A DNA stretch of 64,000 bases from Candidatus Roseilinea sp. Its GTDB lineage: Bacteria; Chloroflexota; Anaerolineae; J036; Brachytrichaceae. Location of the stretch: the NCBI GenBank assembly GCA_026003755.1, contig BPHV01000002.1, positions 124,001 to 188,000 on the forward strand. Reading direction: 5' to 3'. The notes below the pieces were generated by a model. The model was not told the origin of the DNA, ran no database searches, and saw nothing but the letters and a program-made list of their open reading frames with translations. Below are positions 35,294 to 43,818 of this stretch, piece after piece. Every line of letters begins with the position of its first letter. The first letter of the stretch is position 1. The position numbers and the translations under genes are program-made.

Positions 35294-35869
35294 TCAACCG
35301 ATGATCTCTTCGACGCGCACCGATAGATCGAGCGCAGGAGAGTGAAGCGTTTCGCCGCGCTGCAGCGTGACCACCTCGGCATACCGGCCGTGCAACGGGC
35401 GGGTATGCCGCTCGATCACCTCGTTATTCAAGTCCACCAGCCACGCTTCGCCAACGCCGTCAGCCGCGTCGTGGGGCAGCTTCACTTCGCGGTCGAACCC
35501 AAGCGATGCATCGGCCACCTCGACGACCAGCAGCACATCCCGACCGCGCGGCAGCGCGCCGGCGTAGAAATCGTCGCGCGGGCGCAACACGGTGATGTCG
35601 GGTTGCGGCTCGGTGTCGTCGGATAGGCGTATTGGGTCCTGCGCGCCGATGATGACCTTGCGACCTAAACGCTCGGTCAAAACGGCGATCAATCGCTTGA
35701 CGCAGGCGGCGTGTCTGCTGCCGATCGGGCTCATCGGGCGAATTTCTCCGTCAATCAGTTCCAGGCGTTCGTCCTCGGCCAGGATGCCGGCTGCGATCAT
35801 GCGCTCATATTCGTCGGCGCTGAACCGTCTGCGTGCCGCCGGCGGGGGTGCCTGAACGGTCGTCGTCAT
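35294..35869 (-). CDS. Uma2 family (PD-(D/E)XK) putative endonuclease
   Basis: A 191-aa protein of the Uma2/DUF820 family: RFSADEYERMIAAGILAEDE, RLELIDGEIRPMSPIGSRH, EPQPDITVLRPRDDF, LLVVEVADASLGFDREVKLP and EAWLVDLNNEVIERHTRP. The Glu, Asp, Glu and Lys residues of a restriction-like active site are in these motifs. Uma2 genes are often numerous in filamentous and photosynthetic bacteria, and their role is not established. The ATG at 35869 follows GAGGCG; a longer form from 35905 is possible. Confidence 0.82.
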   Translation of the reverse strand: MTTTVQAPPPAARRRFSADEYERMIAAGILAEDERLELIDGEIRPMSPIGSRHAACVKRLIAVLTERLGRKVIIGAQDPIRLSDDTEPQPDITVLRPRDDFYAGALPRGRDVLLVVEVADASLGFDREVKLPHDAADGVGEAWLVDLNNEVIERHTRPLHGRYAEVVTLQRGETLHSPALDLSVRVEEIIG

Positions 35870-35909
35870 CGCCTCGTTCGCCCTCTGCGGCCTGCATGGT
35901 CGCACAGGC

Positions 35910-37910
35910 TCATGCCTCCAGGTTCAACCACTTCACCTCGTCGGGGGTGAGCGTCACGCCTAGGGCCGGCAGCGACGTGCGCAGCTCGTAGAGCGTGCGC
36001 GGGCCGATCAGCGGGAAGGTAGGGAAAGGCTGATGCAGCACATAGGCCAGCGCGATGTTGATCGGCAGGACGCCGTATCGCTTCGCCAGCTCGCGCGCCC
36101 GGCGCAGCCGCTCGAAGTTGTCGTCGCTGAACCAGCAGCGCACCCGCTCCGGGTCGGCCGTGAAGTTTGGCGATGTGTCATCCAGGAAGAAGCCGCGCGC
36201 CTGCGACGACCATGCAAACAGCGGCGTCTGGGTGCGCGTCAGCCAGTCGCGAAACTCCGGCGCGCTCGCGCTCAGGCAACCCTCCCAGGGAGGCTCGATC
36301 ATCCGCGCCAGGCTGAAGTTGTTGCTGACAACGCTGAAGCCCTGGAGGCCATGCGCGGCGGCGTAGGCGTTGGCCGCCTCGATGCGCTCAATCGTCCAGT
36401 TCGACCCGCCGAAGGCGCGCATGCGGCCGGCGCGATAGTGCTCGTTCAGCGCCTCGACGAATTCGCCCACCGGCACCTGCGGGTTGTCGCGGTGCAGCAT
36501 GTAGATGTCCACATAGTCGGTTTGCAGCCGCTCCAGGCTGATGGCGAACTGGCGGTTCAGATCTTCCGGCGTGCAGAACGGCGTGTGCGCGCCCTTGTCG
36601 AGGATGACCACTTCCTCGCGGATGCCCCGATTGCGGATCCACTGGCCGAGCAGCGTCTCGTACTTGCCGTTGCCGTAGATGAAAGCCGTGTCGAAGGCGT
36701 TGCCGCCGTGCTCGAAGAACGCATCGAACATCATCGAGGCGTAGGCGATGTTCTCCTGGTTATCTACGCCCAGCACCAAGCGCGAGACCGGCTTGCCCAC
36801 GCCGGCGACCTGGCCATACTGCATGCGATGGTCGCTGCGCCGGGCTAGCGGCCGGCGGCTGACCGTCAGCTTCATCTCCGGCGCGTCCGGCTGCTCTTGG
36901 GCATAGGTCAGGCCGAGGGCCTGTCGCCAGCGGTCAAGCGTGTGCATGTTGCCCAGCGAGTCGTCCCAGCTCATCGCCGGCGGGGGCGCTTGGCGTCGCC
37001 CGATATTGCGCGCCACGGTGTCGGCCTCGATGGCGTAGAGCCATTCGTTGCATTCGACCTCAACGATGTGCTTCGGCTCGCCGCAGCGCTGCACGATGAT
37101 GTCGGTCACGCCGCCGTGAGGCGCAGGGATCCAGGGTGAGGTGAGCAGGATATCCCCTTGGGTGCCGAAGATGTGCACGACGTTGCGCATGTTCAGCATC
37201 ACGCCGGTGGCCACCTGAGCGACGATGCCGCCCTCGAATTCGAGCGTGCCGACGGCGTACTCATCCACGCCGGTGGTCGGGTTCAGCCTGCCCCCGCCGG
37301 ATACTTTGACCGGTTCAGCGAAGTCGCGCCCAAGCGCCACACCGGCGATCAGGCGCGCCATCGAAACCGGATAGCAGCCGACGTCGAGGATAGCGCCGCC
37401 GCCCAGCGCGTTGCTGAGCAGGCGATGCTCCGGGCCGACGCGCGCGTGAAAGCCGAACGCGGCTTGGATCATCCGCACGTCGCCGATGACGCCCTGCCGG
37501 ATCAGCTCGACCAGCTTGGCGGTCTGCGGGTGGCAGCGATACATGAACGCTTCCATCAAGAAGACGTCGTGTTCGCGGGCCGCCTCGACCACGGCTTGCG
37601 CTTGCGGATAGTTCAACGCGAGCGGCTTCTCGCACAGGATGTGCTTGCCCGCCTCGGCGGCTTTGATGGCCCATTCGGCATGCAGCGGGTGCGGCGTGGC
37701 GATATACACGGCGTCCACCTCTGGGTCGGCCAGCAGCGCCTCGTAGCCGGCGTAGCGCTTGGGGATGTCGAACGCATCGCCGAATCGCTCGGCGGCTGCT
37801 TGCGACCGGCTGGCGACGGCGACCAGGCTGCCCGTGGACGAGCGTCGCACGCCGGCGGCGAAGGTTTTGGCGATATTGCCGGTAGAGAGAATGCCCCAGC
37901 GGAGTGTCAT
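35910..37910 (-). CDS. Gfo/Idh/MocA oxidoreductase fused to aldo/keto reductase
   Basis: A 666-aa two-enzyme fusion. Residues 1-335 are a Gfo/Idh/MocA NAD(P)-dependent sugar dehydrogenase: WGILSTGNIAKTFAAG, YIATPHPLHAEWAIKAAEAG and HILCEKPLALN with the catalytic Lys. Residues about 365-666 are an aldo/keto reductase with the tetrad Asp and Tyr in AFDTAFIYGNGKYE, Lys in VVILDKGAHT and His in DIYMLHRDNPQVP. Together they could oxidise and reduce neighbouring positions of a sugar or cyclitol, passing an intermediate or cofactor. The frame is continuous and intact across the join at about residue 350. Confidence 0.9.
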   Translation of the reverse strand: MTLRWGILSTGNIAKTFAAGVRRSSTGSLVAVASRSQAAAERFGDAFDIPKRYAGYEALLADPEVDAVYIATPHPLHAEWAIKAAEAGKHILCEKPLALNYPQAQAVVEAAREHDVFLMEAFMYRCHPQTAKLVELIRQGVIGDVRMIQAAFGFHARVGPEHRLLSNALGGGAILDVGCYPVSMARLIAGVALGRDFAEPVKVSGGGRLNPTTGVDEYAVGTLEFEGGIVAQVATGVMLNMRNVVHIFGTQGDILLTSPWIPAPHGGVTDIIVQRCGEPKHIVEVECNEWLYAIEADTVARNIGRRQAPPPAMSWDDSLGNMHTLDRWRQALGLTYAQEQPDAPEMKLTVSRRPLARRSDHRMQYGQVAGVGKPVSRLVLGVDNQENIAYASMMFDAFFEHGGNAFDTAFIYGNGKYETLLGQWIRNRGIREEVVILDKGAHTPFCTPEDLNRQFAISLERLQTDYVDIYMLHRDNPQVPVGEFVEALNEHYRAGRMRAFGGSNWTIERIEAANAYAAAHGLQGFSVVSNNFSLARMIEPPWEGCLSASAPEFRDWLTRTQTPLFAWSSQARGFFLDDTSPNFTADPERVRCWFSDDNFERLRRARELAKRYGVLPINIALAYVLHQPFPTFPLIGPRTLYELRTSLPALGVTLTPDEVKWLNLEA

Positions 37911-37916
37911 AGGTTT

Positions 37917-38084
37917 GAGTTGTGAGTTGTGAGTTGTGAGTTGTGAGTTGTGAGCTTTGCGCTTTGCGCTTTGCGTTTTACGCCTTGCGTCTAGCGTCCT
38001 ACGCCTTGTGTCCTTCGCCCAACTTCCGACTCCCTGAATCCCTAATCTCTAATCTCTAATCCCTAATCCCTAATCCCTGACCTC
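37917..38084. repeat. Degenerate period-7 array of 24 heptamers
   Basis: A 168-bp block that divides exactly into 24 units of 7 bp: five GAGTTGT, then GAGCTTT, two GCGCTTT, GCGTTTT, ACGCCTT, GCGTCTA, GCGTCCT, ACGCCTT, GTGTCCT, TCGCCCA, ACTTCCG, ACTCCCT, GAATCCC, two TAATCTC, three TAATCCC and TGACCTC. Neighbouring units are alike while distant ones differ. It fills the gap from six bases upstream of the oxidoreductase ATG to the base before the hpt stop. Confidence 0.9.
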
Positions 38085-38666
38085 TCACTGATACTCCTTC
38101 TTCACCGTGCCGATGAAGGGCAGGTTGCGGAAGTATTCGTCCAGGTCGAGGCCATAGCCGAACACGAATTCATCGGGGATCTCGAAGCCGAGGTAGCTGA
38201 TCGGCACGTAGACCTCGCGGCGGGCCGGCTTGTTGAGCAATGCGCACACGCGCAGGCTGGCCGGCTCGCGCGTCTGCAACAGGCGTAGCACGTGGTCAAT
38301 CGTGTGGCCGCTGTCAATGATGTCTTCAACGAGTAACACGTGGCGCCCGCGCACGTCGGTGTTCAGGTCGAGCGTGATGCGCGGCTGACCGCGCGTCGCC
38401 CGCGCGCCGACGCCGTAGGACGATACCGCCATGAAGTCCACATGGTGCGGCGCGCTGATGTGTTTCATCAGGTCGGCGAGGAACATCACGCCGCCGCGCA
38501 AGAGGCACACCAACAGCGGCGTCTTGCCGGCGTAGTCTTGCGAGATTTGCGCGCCCAGTTCGGCGACGCGCCGGTTGAGCTGCTCCTCCGTAATCAGCAC
38601 GCGGTCGAGCAGCGCTGAATAGCCGCCGCGCGCAATCGCATCTTCCAGGCGAGAGAGGTTGGCCAT
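38085..38666 (-). CDS. hpt: Hypoxanthine phosphoribosyltransferase
   Basis: A 193-aa type I phosphoribosyltransferase that salvages hypoxanthine (and often guanine) to nucleotide. The PRPP loop is VLLVEDIIDSGHTIDHVL. The purine-binding part has VCALLNKPARREVYVPI and YLGFEIPDEFVFGYGLDLDE. LLVCLLRGGVMFLADLMKH is also typical. The length is slightly above the usual 175-180 because of an N-terminal 12 residues. Its stop codon abuts the period-7 array. It fits the purine and nucleobase salvage genes elsewhere in the window. Confidence 0.95.
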   Translation of the reverse strand: MANLSRLEDAIARGGYSALLDRVLITEEQLNRRVAELGAQISQDYAGKTPLLVCLLRGGVMFLADLMKHISAPHHVDFMAVSSYGVGARATRGQPRITLDLNTDVRGRHVLLVEDIIDSGHTIDHVLRLLQTREPASLRVCALLNKPARREVYVPISYLGFEIPDEFVFGYGLDLDEYFRNLPFIGTVKKEYQ

Positions 38667-38764
38667 AGGCTGCTACGCAGCGAAATTGTAGCCGCGCCTG
38701 CCGAGCGGGAAAGCGCGCCTCACCATCGTTGCGCTGCGCAGTGCCGGGCAAGACGTGCGTCGCC

Positions 38765-39709
38765 TCACCGCGCCGCAGCGCCGGTCCGCTCGCTTTCGAG
38801 GGCGGCCAGGAACTTCTCCGCTTCCATGGCGGCCATGCAGCCGAAGCCGGCGCTGGTGATCGCCTGCTTGAACCAGTTGTCATGCGCCTCGCCGGCAGCG
38901 AACACGCCAGGCACGCTGGTGTGCAGGCGCTTATCCACGATCAGATAGCCATCGTCGTCCATCGCCAACTGACCTTTGAACATCTGCGTGTTCGGCTCGT
39001 GGCCGATGAAGACGAAGAAGCCGTCCACCGGCTCCGTCCACGTCTCGTTGGTCTTGGTGCTCCTCAGCACTGCCGCGCTCACCTTGCCGTTGCCGATGAT
39101 GCGCTCCACGACGGCGCTTTTGATGAACTCGATCTTGGGGTTCTGCATGGCGCGCTGTTGCAGCACGGCGCCGGCGCGGAATTCGTCGCGGCGATGCACA
39201 ATGCGCACGCGCCTGCCGAACTTGGTCAGGAACAGGCCTTCCTGGAAGGCGCTGTCGCCGCCGCCGACCACCATGATCTCCTTGTCGCGGAAGAAGAAAC
39301 CGTCGCACGTGGCGCAGTAGCTCACGCCGCGCCCGATGAATTCTTCCTCGCCGGGGATGCCCAGCTTGCGCGGCGTGGCGCCCGTAGCCACAATGACGGC
39401 CTCGACTTCATACTCACGGCGGGATGACCACAGCTTGAACGGCCGCCGCGAGAAGTCCACCTTTTCGATGGTTTCCTCAACCATGCGCGCGCCGAATTTC
39501 TCGGCTTGTTCGCGCATCAGCGCGGTCAGTTCCGGCCCTTGCAGGCCGTTGGGGAAGCCGGGAAAGTTCTCCACCTCGGTCGTCGTCGCGATCTGCCCGC
39601 CGAACGACGGGCCGACGAACACCAACGGCTCGAGGAATGCGCGTCCGGCGTAGAGCGCCGCCGTCAATCCGGCCGGCCCTGCGCCGATGATTGCTAATTT
39701 ATCGGCCAT
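38765..39709 (-). CDS. trxB: Thioredoxin reductase
   Basis: A 314-aa NADPH-dependent flavoenzyme keeping thioredoxin reduced. The FAD motif is LAIIGAGPAGLTAALYAGRA, the redox pair is in SYCATCDGFFFRDK, the NADPH motif is VVGGGDSAFQEGLF and the second FAD motif is GVFAAGEAHDNWFKQA. AAGGAG stands eight bases before the ATG. Its neighbours hpt and the small gene at 39878 are in the same direction, but the terminator at 39835 separates the latter. Confidence 0.95.
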   Translation of the reverse strand: MADKLAIIGAGPAGLTAALYAGRAFLEPLVFVGPSFGGQIATTTEVENFPGFPNGLQGPELTALMREQAEKFGARMVEETIEKVDFSRRPFKLWSSRREYEVEAVIVATGATPRKLGIPGEEEFIGRGVSYCATCDGFFFRDKEIMVVGGGDSAFQEGLFLTKFGRRVRIVHRRDEFRAGAVLQQRAMQNPKIEFIKSAVVERIIGNGKVSAAVLRSTKTNETWTEPVDGFFVFIGHEPNTQMFKGQLAMDDDGYLIVDKRLHTSVPGVFAAGEAHDNWFKQAITSAGFGCMAAMEAEKFLAALESERTGAAAR

Positions 39710-39834
39710 TTTGCATGCTCCTTAGCATCATACAGCGAGGCGATTGCAAGCCCCAACCTGCAAATCACTCACGATTATTCATTTTACCGAAGTAGACGTT
39801 GACGGGTTGACCCCGCGCCCACGCATCAAGCAAA

Positions 39835-39863
39835 AAAGCCCCCGCATGTACTGCGGGGGCTTT
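39835..39863 (-). terminator. Strong rho-independent terminator
   Basis: AAAGCCCCCGCA (39835-39846) and TGCGGGGGCTTT (39852-39863) form a perfect 12-bp stem with a 5-nt loop. On the minus strand it is followed by a run of T. It ends the transcript of the small gene at 39878-40093 and insulates trxB. Confidence 0.85.
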
Positions 39864-39877
39864 CACGCATCGAATCA

Positions 39878-40093
39878 TCACTCGGCGGCCAGGCCCTTGC
39901 GCATGGCCGGCGCCGGCGCCGATTCGGCCGACGCGCGATTAGGCGCGAAGACGCGCGCCAACGCAGCGCGCGCGCGCTGCAGCGCGCCCGGATTCTGCGC
40001 GGTGGCCCGCGCGATCAGGCGGTGTTCCTCGGCCTCCTTCAACATCTCCTCGTAACGCAGCTTCGCGTATGTAGCGTCTAAATAGGTAAACAT
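39878..40093 (-). CDS. Small helical protein of unknown function
   Basis: A 71-aa protein: helix-forming first half MFTYLDATYAKLRYEEMLKE and AEEHRLIARATAQ, then an Ala/Pro-rich tail. I do not recognise the family. It is well supported as a gene, with AGGAGGT seven bases before the ATG at 40093 and a strong terminator just after the stop. A -10-like TATAAA lies at 40146-40151 upstream. It is monocistronic. The high-quality ribosome site suggests strong expression. Confidence 0.7.
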   Translation of the reverse strand: MFTYLDATYAKLRYEEMLKEAEEHRLIARATAQNPGALQRARAALARVFAPNRASAESAPAPAMRKGLAAE

Positions 40094-40334
40094 TTTCTTA
40101 CCTCCTGTTGTCGCCTTCAGGCGGGCGCGTATCGCCCGCAATGCTTTTATAGGCGATTGCGCGCGCGAAAAGTTGACCTTTCTTGCCAGCGCCCTTGCCA
40201 GCGACGGCGACAAGATTTGACAAGTTGGCTCGATCACGTCCGGCGCGCAAATCGAAGCGCTAGCGCGCGCTCGTTCACAGGCCCTTCATGTGACGTCAGT
40301 AGAATGTGAATGCCGCCTTGTTTACAATGCCAGC

Positions 40335-41780
40335 ATGACGGAAACGCCGTCTCCCGCTGCGTTCACCGTGTTTGGTGAATACTTGCGTTATTTGCGCCGC
40401 CGCGCCCGGCTGACCCAGCGCGAGCTGGGCGCCGCCGTCGGCTATTCCGAGGCGCACATCGCGCGACTGGAGGGCGGCCAACGCATGCCCGATCCTGCGG
40501 TGGTCCGCGCCCAGTTCATCGAGGCGCTAGGATTGAAAGATGATCCAGAAGCGGCGCAGCAGTTGATCCGGCTGGCCGAGTCGGCGCGCGAGATACGCCA
40601 TGTGCTCAAAGCCGGCGCTGGAAAGGGGCCGCCCACCAACCTGCGCACGCAGTTGACCAGCTTCGTCGGTCGCGCCGAGGAAATCGCCGAGGTGAAAAGG
40701 TTGCTCGGCGAGACGCGCCTGTTGACGCTGACCGGGCCGGGGGGCGTGGGCAAAACGCGCCTCGCTGTGCAAGTCGCCTCCGAGGTGCTGCCGCTGTATC
40801 CGGACGGCGTATGGGTCGTGCCGCTGGCGTCGGTTCAGGATGGCGCGCGCGTGCCGCATGCGGTAGCAGCCGCGATCGGCTTGCCGGCTCAGGATGTCGT
40901 CACCGTCGAATCACTGCGCGACCGGCTGGTGGACGGGCGCGTGATGATCGTGCTGGACACATGCGAGCACCTGATCGGGGCATGCGCGACGCTGGCCGTG
41001 CGCCTGGTGCAGACGTGCCCTAACCTGACCGTGCTCGCCACCAGCCGCGAGCCGTTGAACGTGCCTGGCGAAGTTATCTGGCAGGTGCCACCCATGCGTT
41101 GCGATGAGGCGATGCAATTGTTCGTCGAACGGGCGCGGGCCGTCCGGCCGGAGTTCACGCTCGATGCGAACGACGAAGCCTTGCTCGTGCAGGTGTGCCA
41201 GCAACTCGATGGTCTGCCGCTGGCCATCGAGCTGGCGGCGGCGCGGTTGCGCGTGCTCTCGCTGGAACAGATTGCGGCGCGGCTGGACGACCGATTTGGC
41301 TTGCTCACCGGCGGCAATCGCCTTGCGCCGCCCAAACAGCAAACGTTGCGCACGATGATGGACTGGAGCTACGACTTGCTCTCCGCAGCCGAACGCGCGC
41401 TGCTGCGTCGGCTCGCCATCTTCCCCGCCGATTGGACCTTGGAGATGGCGGAGGCCGTGTGCGCCTGGGAGCCGGAGGGCGAAGCGACGACGCCGGTCAT
41501 CTTGCGCAGGGAAGACGTGCTGGACCTGCTCACACAACTGGTGAACAAGTCGCTGGTGACCGTAGACGAGCGCAGCGGGCAGCCGCGCTACAACCTGTCC
41601 AACACCATCCGGCAGTATGCGCATGAAAAGCTGGTCGAGGCCGGCGAGTTCGACGCCGTGTATCGGCGCTATCTGGCGTATCTGCCGCTCATGCCGCCGC
41701 GCGAGGCGCCCGCAAACGCAGCGCCCAGGCGCGCCCGCCGGAAGCGGTCGTCGCAATCCCCCGCATTACACACCGCCTAG
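40335..41780 (+). CDS. XRE-HTH plus NB-ARC ATPase regulator, short form
   Basis: A 481-aa signal-transduction ATPase. Residues about 10-70 are an XRE-type helix-turn-helix (RRRARLTQRELGAAVGYSEA, HIARLEGGQRMPDP). Residues about 105-350 are an NB-ARC module: P-loop LLTLTGPGGVGKTRLAVQV, Walker B VMIVLDTCEHL, TVLATSREPLN and DGLPLAIELAAARL. A winged-helix part follows (TMMDWSYDLLSAAERALLRR). Relatives usually continue with TPR repeats for several hundred residues; here the protein stops in a short basic tail, PRRARRKRSSQS. TACAAT at 40323-40328, six bases before the ATG, suggests a leaderless mRNA. Confidence 0.85.
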   Translation: MTETPSPAAFTVFGEYLRYLRRRARLTQRELGAAVGYSEAHIARLEGGQRMPDPAVVRAQFIEALGLKDDPEAAQQLIRLAESAREIRHVLKAGAGKGPPTNLRTQLTSFVGRAEEIAEVKRLLGETRLLTLTGPGGVGKTRLAVQVASEVLPLYPDGVWVVPLASVQDGARVPHAVAAAIGLPAQDVVTVESLRDRLVDGRVMIVLDTCEHLIGACATLAVRLVQTCPNLTVLATSREPLNVPGEVIWQVPPMRCDEAMQLFVERARAVRPEFTLDANDEALLVQVCQQLDGLPLAIELAAARLRVLSLEQIAARLDDRFGLLTGGNRLAPPKQQTLRTMMDWSYDLLSAAERALLRRLAIFPADWTLEMAEAVCAWEPEGEATTPVILRREDVLDLLTQLVNKSLVTVDERSGQPRYNLSNTIRQYAHEKLVEAGEFDAVYRRYLAYLPLMPPREAPANAAPRRARRKRSSQSPALHTA

Positions 41781-42233
41781 CCATTTCTCCATCACGAGGC
41801 CGTCTTCACCATCGGGGTAATACCGGCGACAGGTGTTCACCCAGGCGTAGCCGCAGCGTTCATACAGCGCAATCGCGCGCGTGTTGTTGCGTCGCACGGT
41901 CAGTTTGACGTGCGACGCGCCAAGCGCCTGCTCCGTCGCCAGCAGGAGCGCTGTGCCAATGCCCCGCCCCTGCGCGTGCGGATGCACGGCAATGGTGATG
42001 ATCCAGCCGCAGCCTTCCCGCTTGTTGAACTCGCCGGCGACAAAGCCGACCACCCGGCCGCCGGCCGTCGCCTTCAGGCGCACCACGCGCGGCGTGAGCG
42101 CCAGGCCCAGCAGCGTGAGCAGGTCGTAGGCATCGCTGCCGAAGGCGGCCTGCTCCACGCGCCGAATGGCCCAGAGGTCGAACAGGCTGGCCGGCGCGAT
42201 CGCAACGGGTTCGCTCGCGGCGATGGTGTTCAT
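41766..42233 (-). CDS. GNAT family acetyltransferase (RimI-like)
   Basis: A 155-aa acetyltransferase. The acetyl-CoA loop is IAVHPHAQGRGIGTALLLAT, preceded by VVGFVAGEFNKREGCGWI and followed by VKLTVRRNNTRAIALYERCG and YAWVNTCRRYYPDGEDGL. This order and the final YY.DGEDAL-like motif are typical of RimI-type N-terminal acetyltransferases. The substrate is not determined. The ATG at 42233 is chosen over an in-frame TTG at 42239. Its 3' end overlaps the convergent regulator gene by 15 bp. Confidence 0.85.
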   Translation of the reverse strand: MNTIAASEPVAIAPASLFDLWAIRRVEQAAFGSDAYDLLTLLGLALTPRVVRLKATAGGRVVGFVAGEFNKREGCGWIITIAVHPHAQGRGIGTALLLATEQALGASHVKLTVRRNNTRAIALYERCGYAWVNTCRRYYPDGEDGLVMEKWLGGV

Positions 42234-42302
42234 AGGCAAGGGTGAGGGTTGAGTGGCTTGCTGCCCTCACTCATAGTTCGCAGCTCATAGCCCACAGCCC
42301 GC
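42234..42302. repeat. Degenerate period-7 sequence between GNAT and CBS genes
   Basis: The gap between the two genes reads as heptamers. The clearest are CTCATAG (42270-42276), TTCGCAG, CTCATAG, CCCACAG and CCCGCTC (to 42304). As at 37917-38084 it runs up to the stop codon of the downstream gene. The units nearest the GNAT start are less regular. Confidence 0.5.
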
Positions 42303-43700
42303 TCACGCCGCTAGAAAGTCAATCACGTCCATCATGGTGATCACGCCGTTCACGCGGCGCTGATCGTCCACCAGCACGGCGGCCTTGGCCTTTTGCAACA
42401 CGTCGCTGAGGGTGTTGAGCGGGGTGCTCTCGTCCACGGTGGCCGCGTCGCGAATCAGCGAGGCGATGGTCACCTCGTTGAACGATGCGTGCGTGTTGTC
42501 CAGCATGTAGTTCAGGATGTCGCTCTCACTGACTATGCCCTGCAGCTTGCCGTCGCCGTTGACGACCGGCAGTTGCGAGAAGTCGTGCTGCTTCATGCGC
42601 TTGATCACCGCGCTCAGCGTCTCGTCGGCATGCGCGGTGACCACCGGCCGCAGCGGGCTGGCCTGGATGAAGTCCCCTACCGTGCCCTGGTTCCAGTCGG
42701 TGTTCAAGAAGCCGTTCTCGCGCATCCAGTTGTCGTCGAAGAACTTGGTGAGGTAACGCGCGCCGTTGTCCGGCAGCAATACCACCACGGTGTGGTTGGC
42801 GGTCAACCCGAGCTGGGGGATAGCCTTGAGCGCGCCGGCGACTGCCGCGCCGCACGAGCCGCCGACGAAGATGCCCTCTTCGCGCACGATGCGCCGCGCC
42901 ATCAGGAACGACTCGCGGTCGTTCACCTGCACCACCAGGTCGCACACGCTCAGGTCGAGCGTGCTGGGGATGAAGTCTTCGCCGATGCCCTCCAGCTTGT
43001 AGGTCTTGAGGATGGGATGTTCGGGCACTTTGCCTTGCTTCCACGTGTCGAGCAGCAGCGAGCCGGCCACGTCTACGCCGACGATCTTGACGTCCGGCTT
43101 GCGCTCGCGCAAGTAGCGTGCTACGCCGGTGATGGTGCCGCCGGTGCCCATGCCGGCGACGAAGACGTCAACCTGGCCGCCGGTCTGCTCCCAGATCTCC
43201 GGGCCGGTGGTGGCGTAGTGGATGGCCGGGTTGGCCGGGTTGTGATACTGGTTGCCGAGGATGGCGTTGGGCGTCTCGCGCACCAGGCGCTCGGCCACTT
43301 TGTAGTAGCTGCGCGGATCGTCTTTATCCACCGCTGTGGGCGTGATGACAACCTTTGCGCCGAACGCGCGCAGGGTGCGGATCTTCTCATCGCTCATCTT
43401 GTCGGGCATGACGAAGATACATTTGTAGCCCTTCACGGCTGCTGCGATGGCCAGGCCGACGCCGGTGTTGCCGCTGGTGGCCTCGACGATCGTGCCGCCC
43501 GGTTTGAGTTTGCCGGTGCGTTCGGCGTCCTCGATGATCGCGATGCCGATGCGATCCTTCACGCTGCCGCCGGGGTTGAAATATTCGACCTTCGCCAGCA
43601 CGTCCGGCGCGACGCCGCGGGTCACCCTGCGCAGCCGCACGAGCGGCGTGCGGCCGATCGTGTCCACGATCGAATCGCGCACGTCGGGATAATTCTTCAT
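42303..43700 (-). CDS. cbs: Cystathionine beta-synthase
   Basis: A 465-aa PLP enzyme condensing serine (or O-acetylserine) with homocysteine (or sulfide). Residues about 10-320 are the catalytic domain: Lys in NPGGSVKDRIGIAIIED, the phosphate and substrate loop IVEATSGNTGVGLAIAAAVK and GTGGTITGVARYLRE. Residues about 340-465 are two CBS domains (QLPVVNGDGKLQGIVSESDI and AAVLVDDQRRVNGVITMMD), which in relatives bind adenosyl ligands for regulation. TAGAAT (43708-43713) stands seven bases before the ATG, consistent with leaderless translation. Confidence 0.92.
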   Translation of the reverse strand: MKNYPDVRDSIVDTIGRTPLVRLRRVTRGVAPDVLAKVEYFNPGGSVKDRIGIAIIEDAERTGKLKPGGTIVEATSGNTGVGLAIAAAVKGYKCIFVMPDKMSDEKIRTLRAFGAKVVITPTAVDKDDPRSYYKVAERLVRETPNAILGNQYHNPANPAIHYATTGPEIWEQTGGQVDVFVAGMGTGGTITGVARYLRERKPDVKIVGVDVAGSLLLDTWKQGKVPEHPILKTYKLEGIGEDFIPSTLDLSVCDLVVQVNDRESFLMARRIVREEGIFVGGSCGAAVAGALKAIPQLGLTANHTVVVLLPDNGARYLTKFFDDNWMRENGFLNTDWNQGTVGDFIQASPLRPVVTAHADETLSAVIKRMKQHDFSQLPVVNGDGKLQGIVSESDILNYMLDNTHASFNEVTIASLIRDAATVDESTPLNTLSDVLQKAKAAVLVDDQRRVNGVITMMDVIDFLAA

Positions 43701-43818
43701 GAGCGGTATTCTAGAGCGAAATTAGGCGCCGAGAGCGCCAACAGGCCTGCAGACTGTTGATTTCTAGCGACGAGGCGCGGGGTATGATGCGCCCATCTCC
43801 CCTTTGAGGACGTAACCC

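Noticed and set aside
37917-38084. CRISPR array or telomere-like repeat
   Set aside because: There are no conserved repeats of 23 or more bases with spacers, and the TAATCCC units are only one stage of a drifting 7-bp series.
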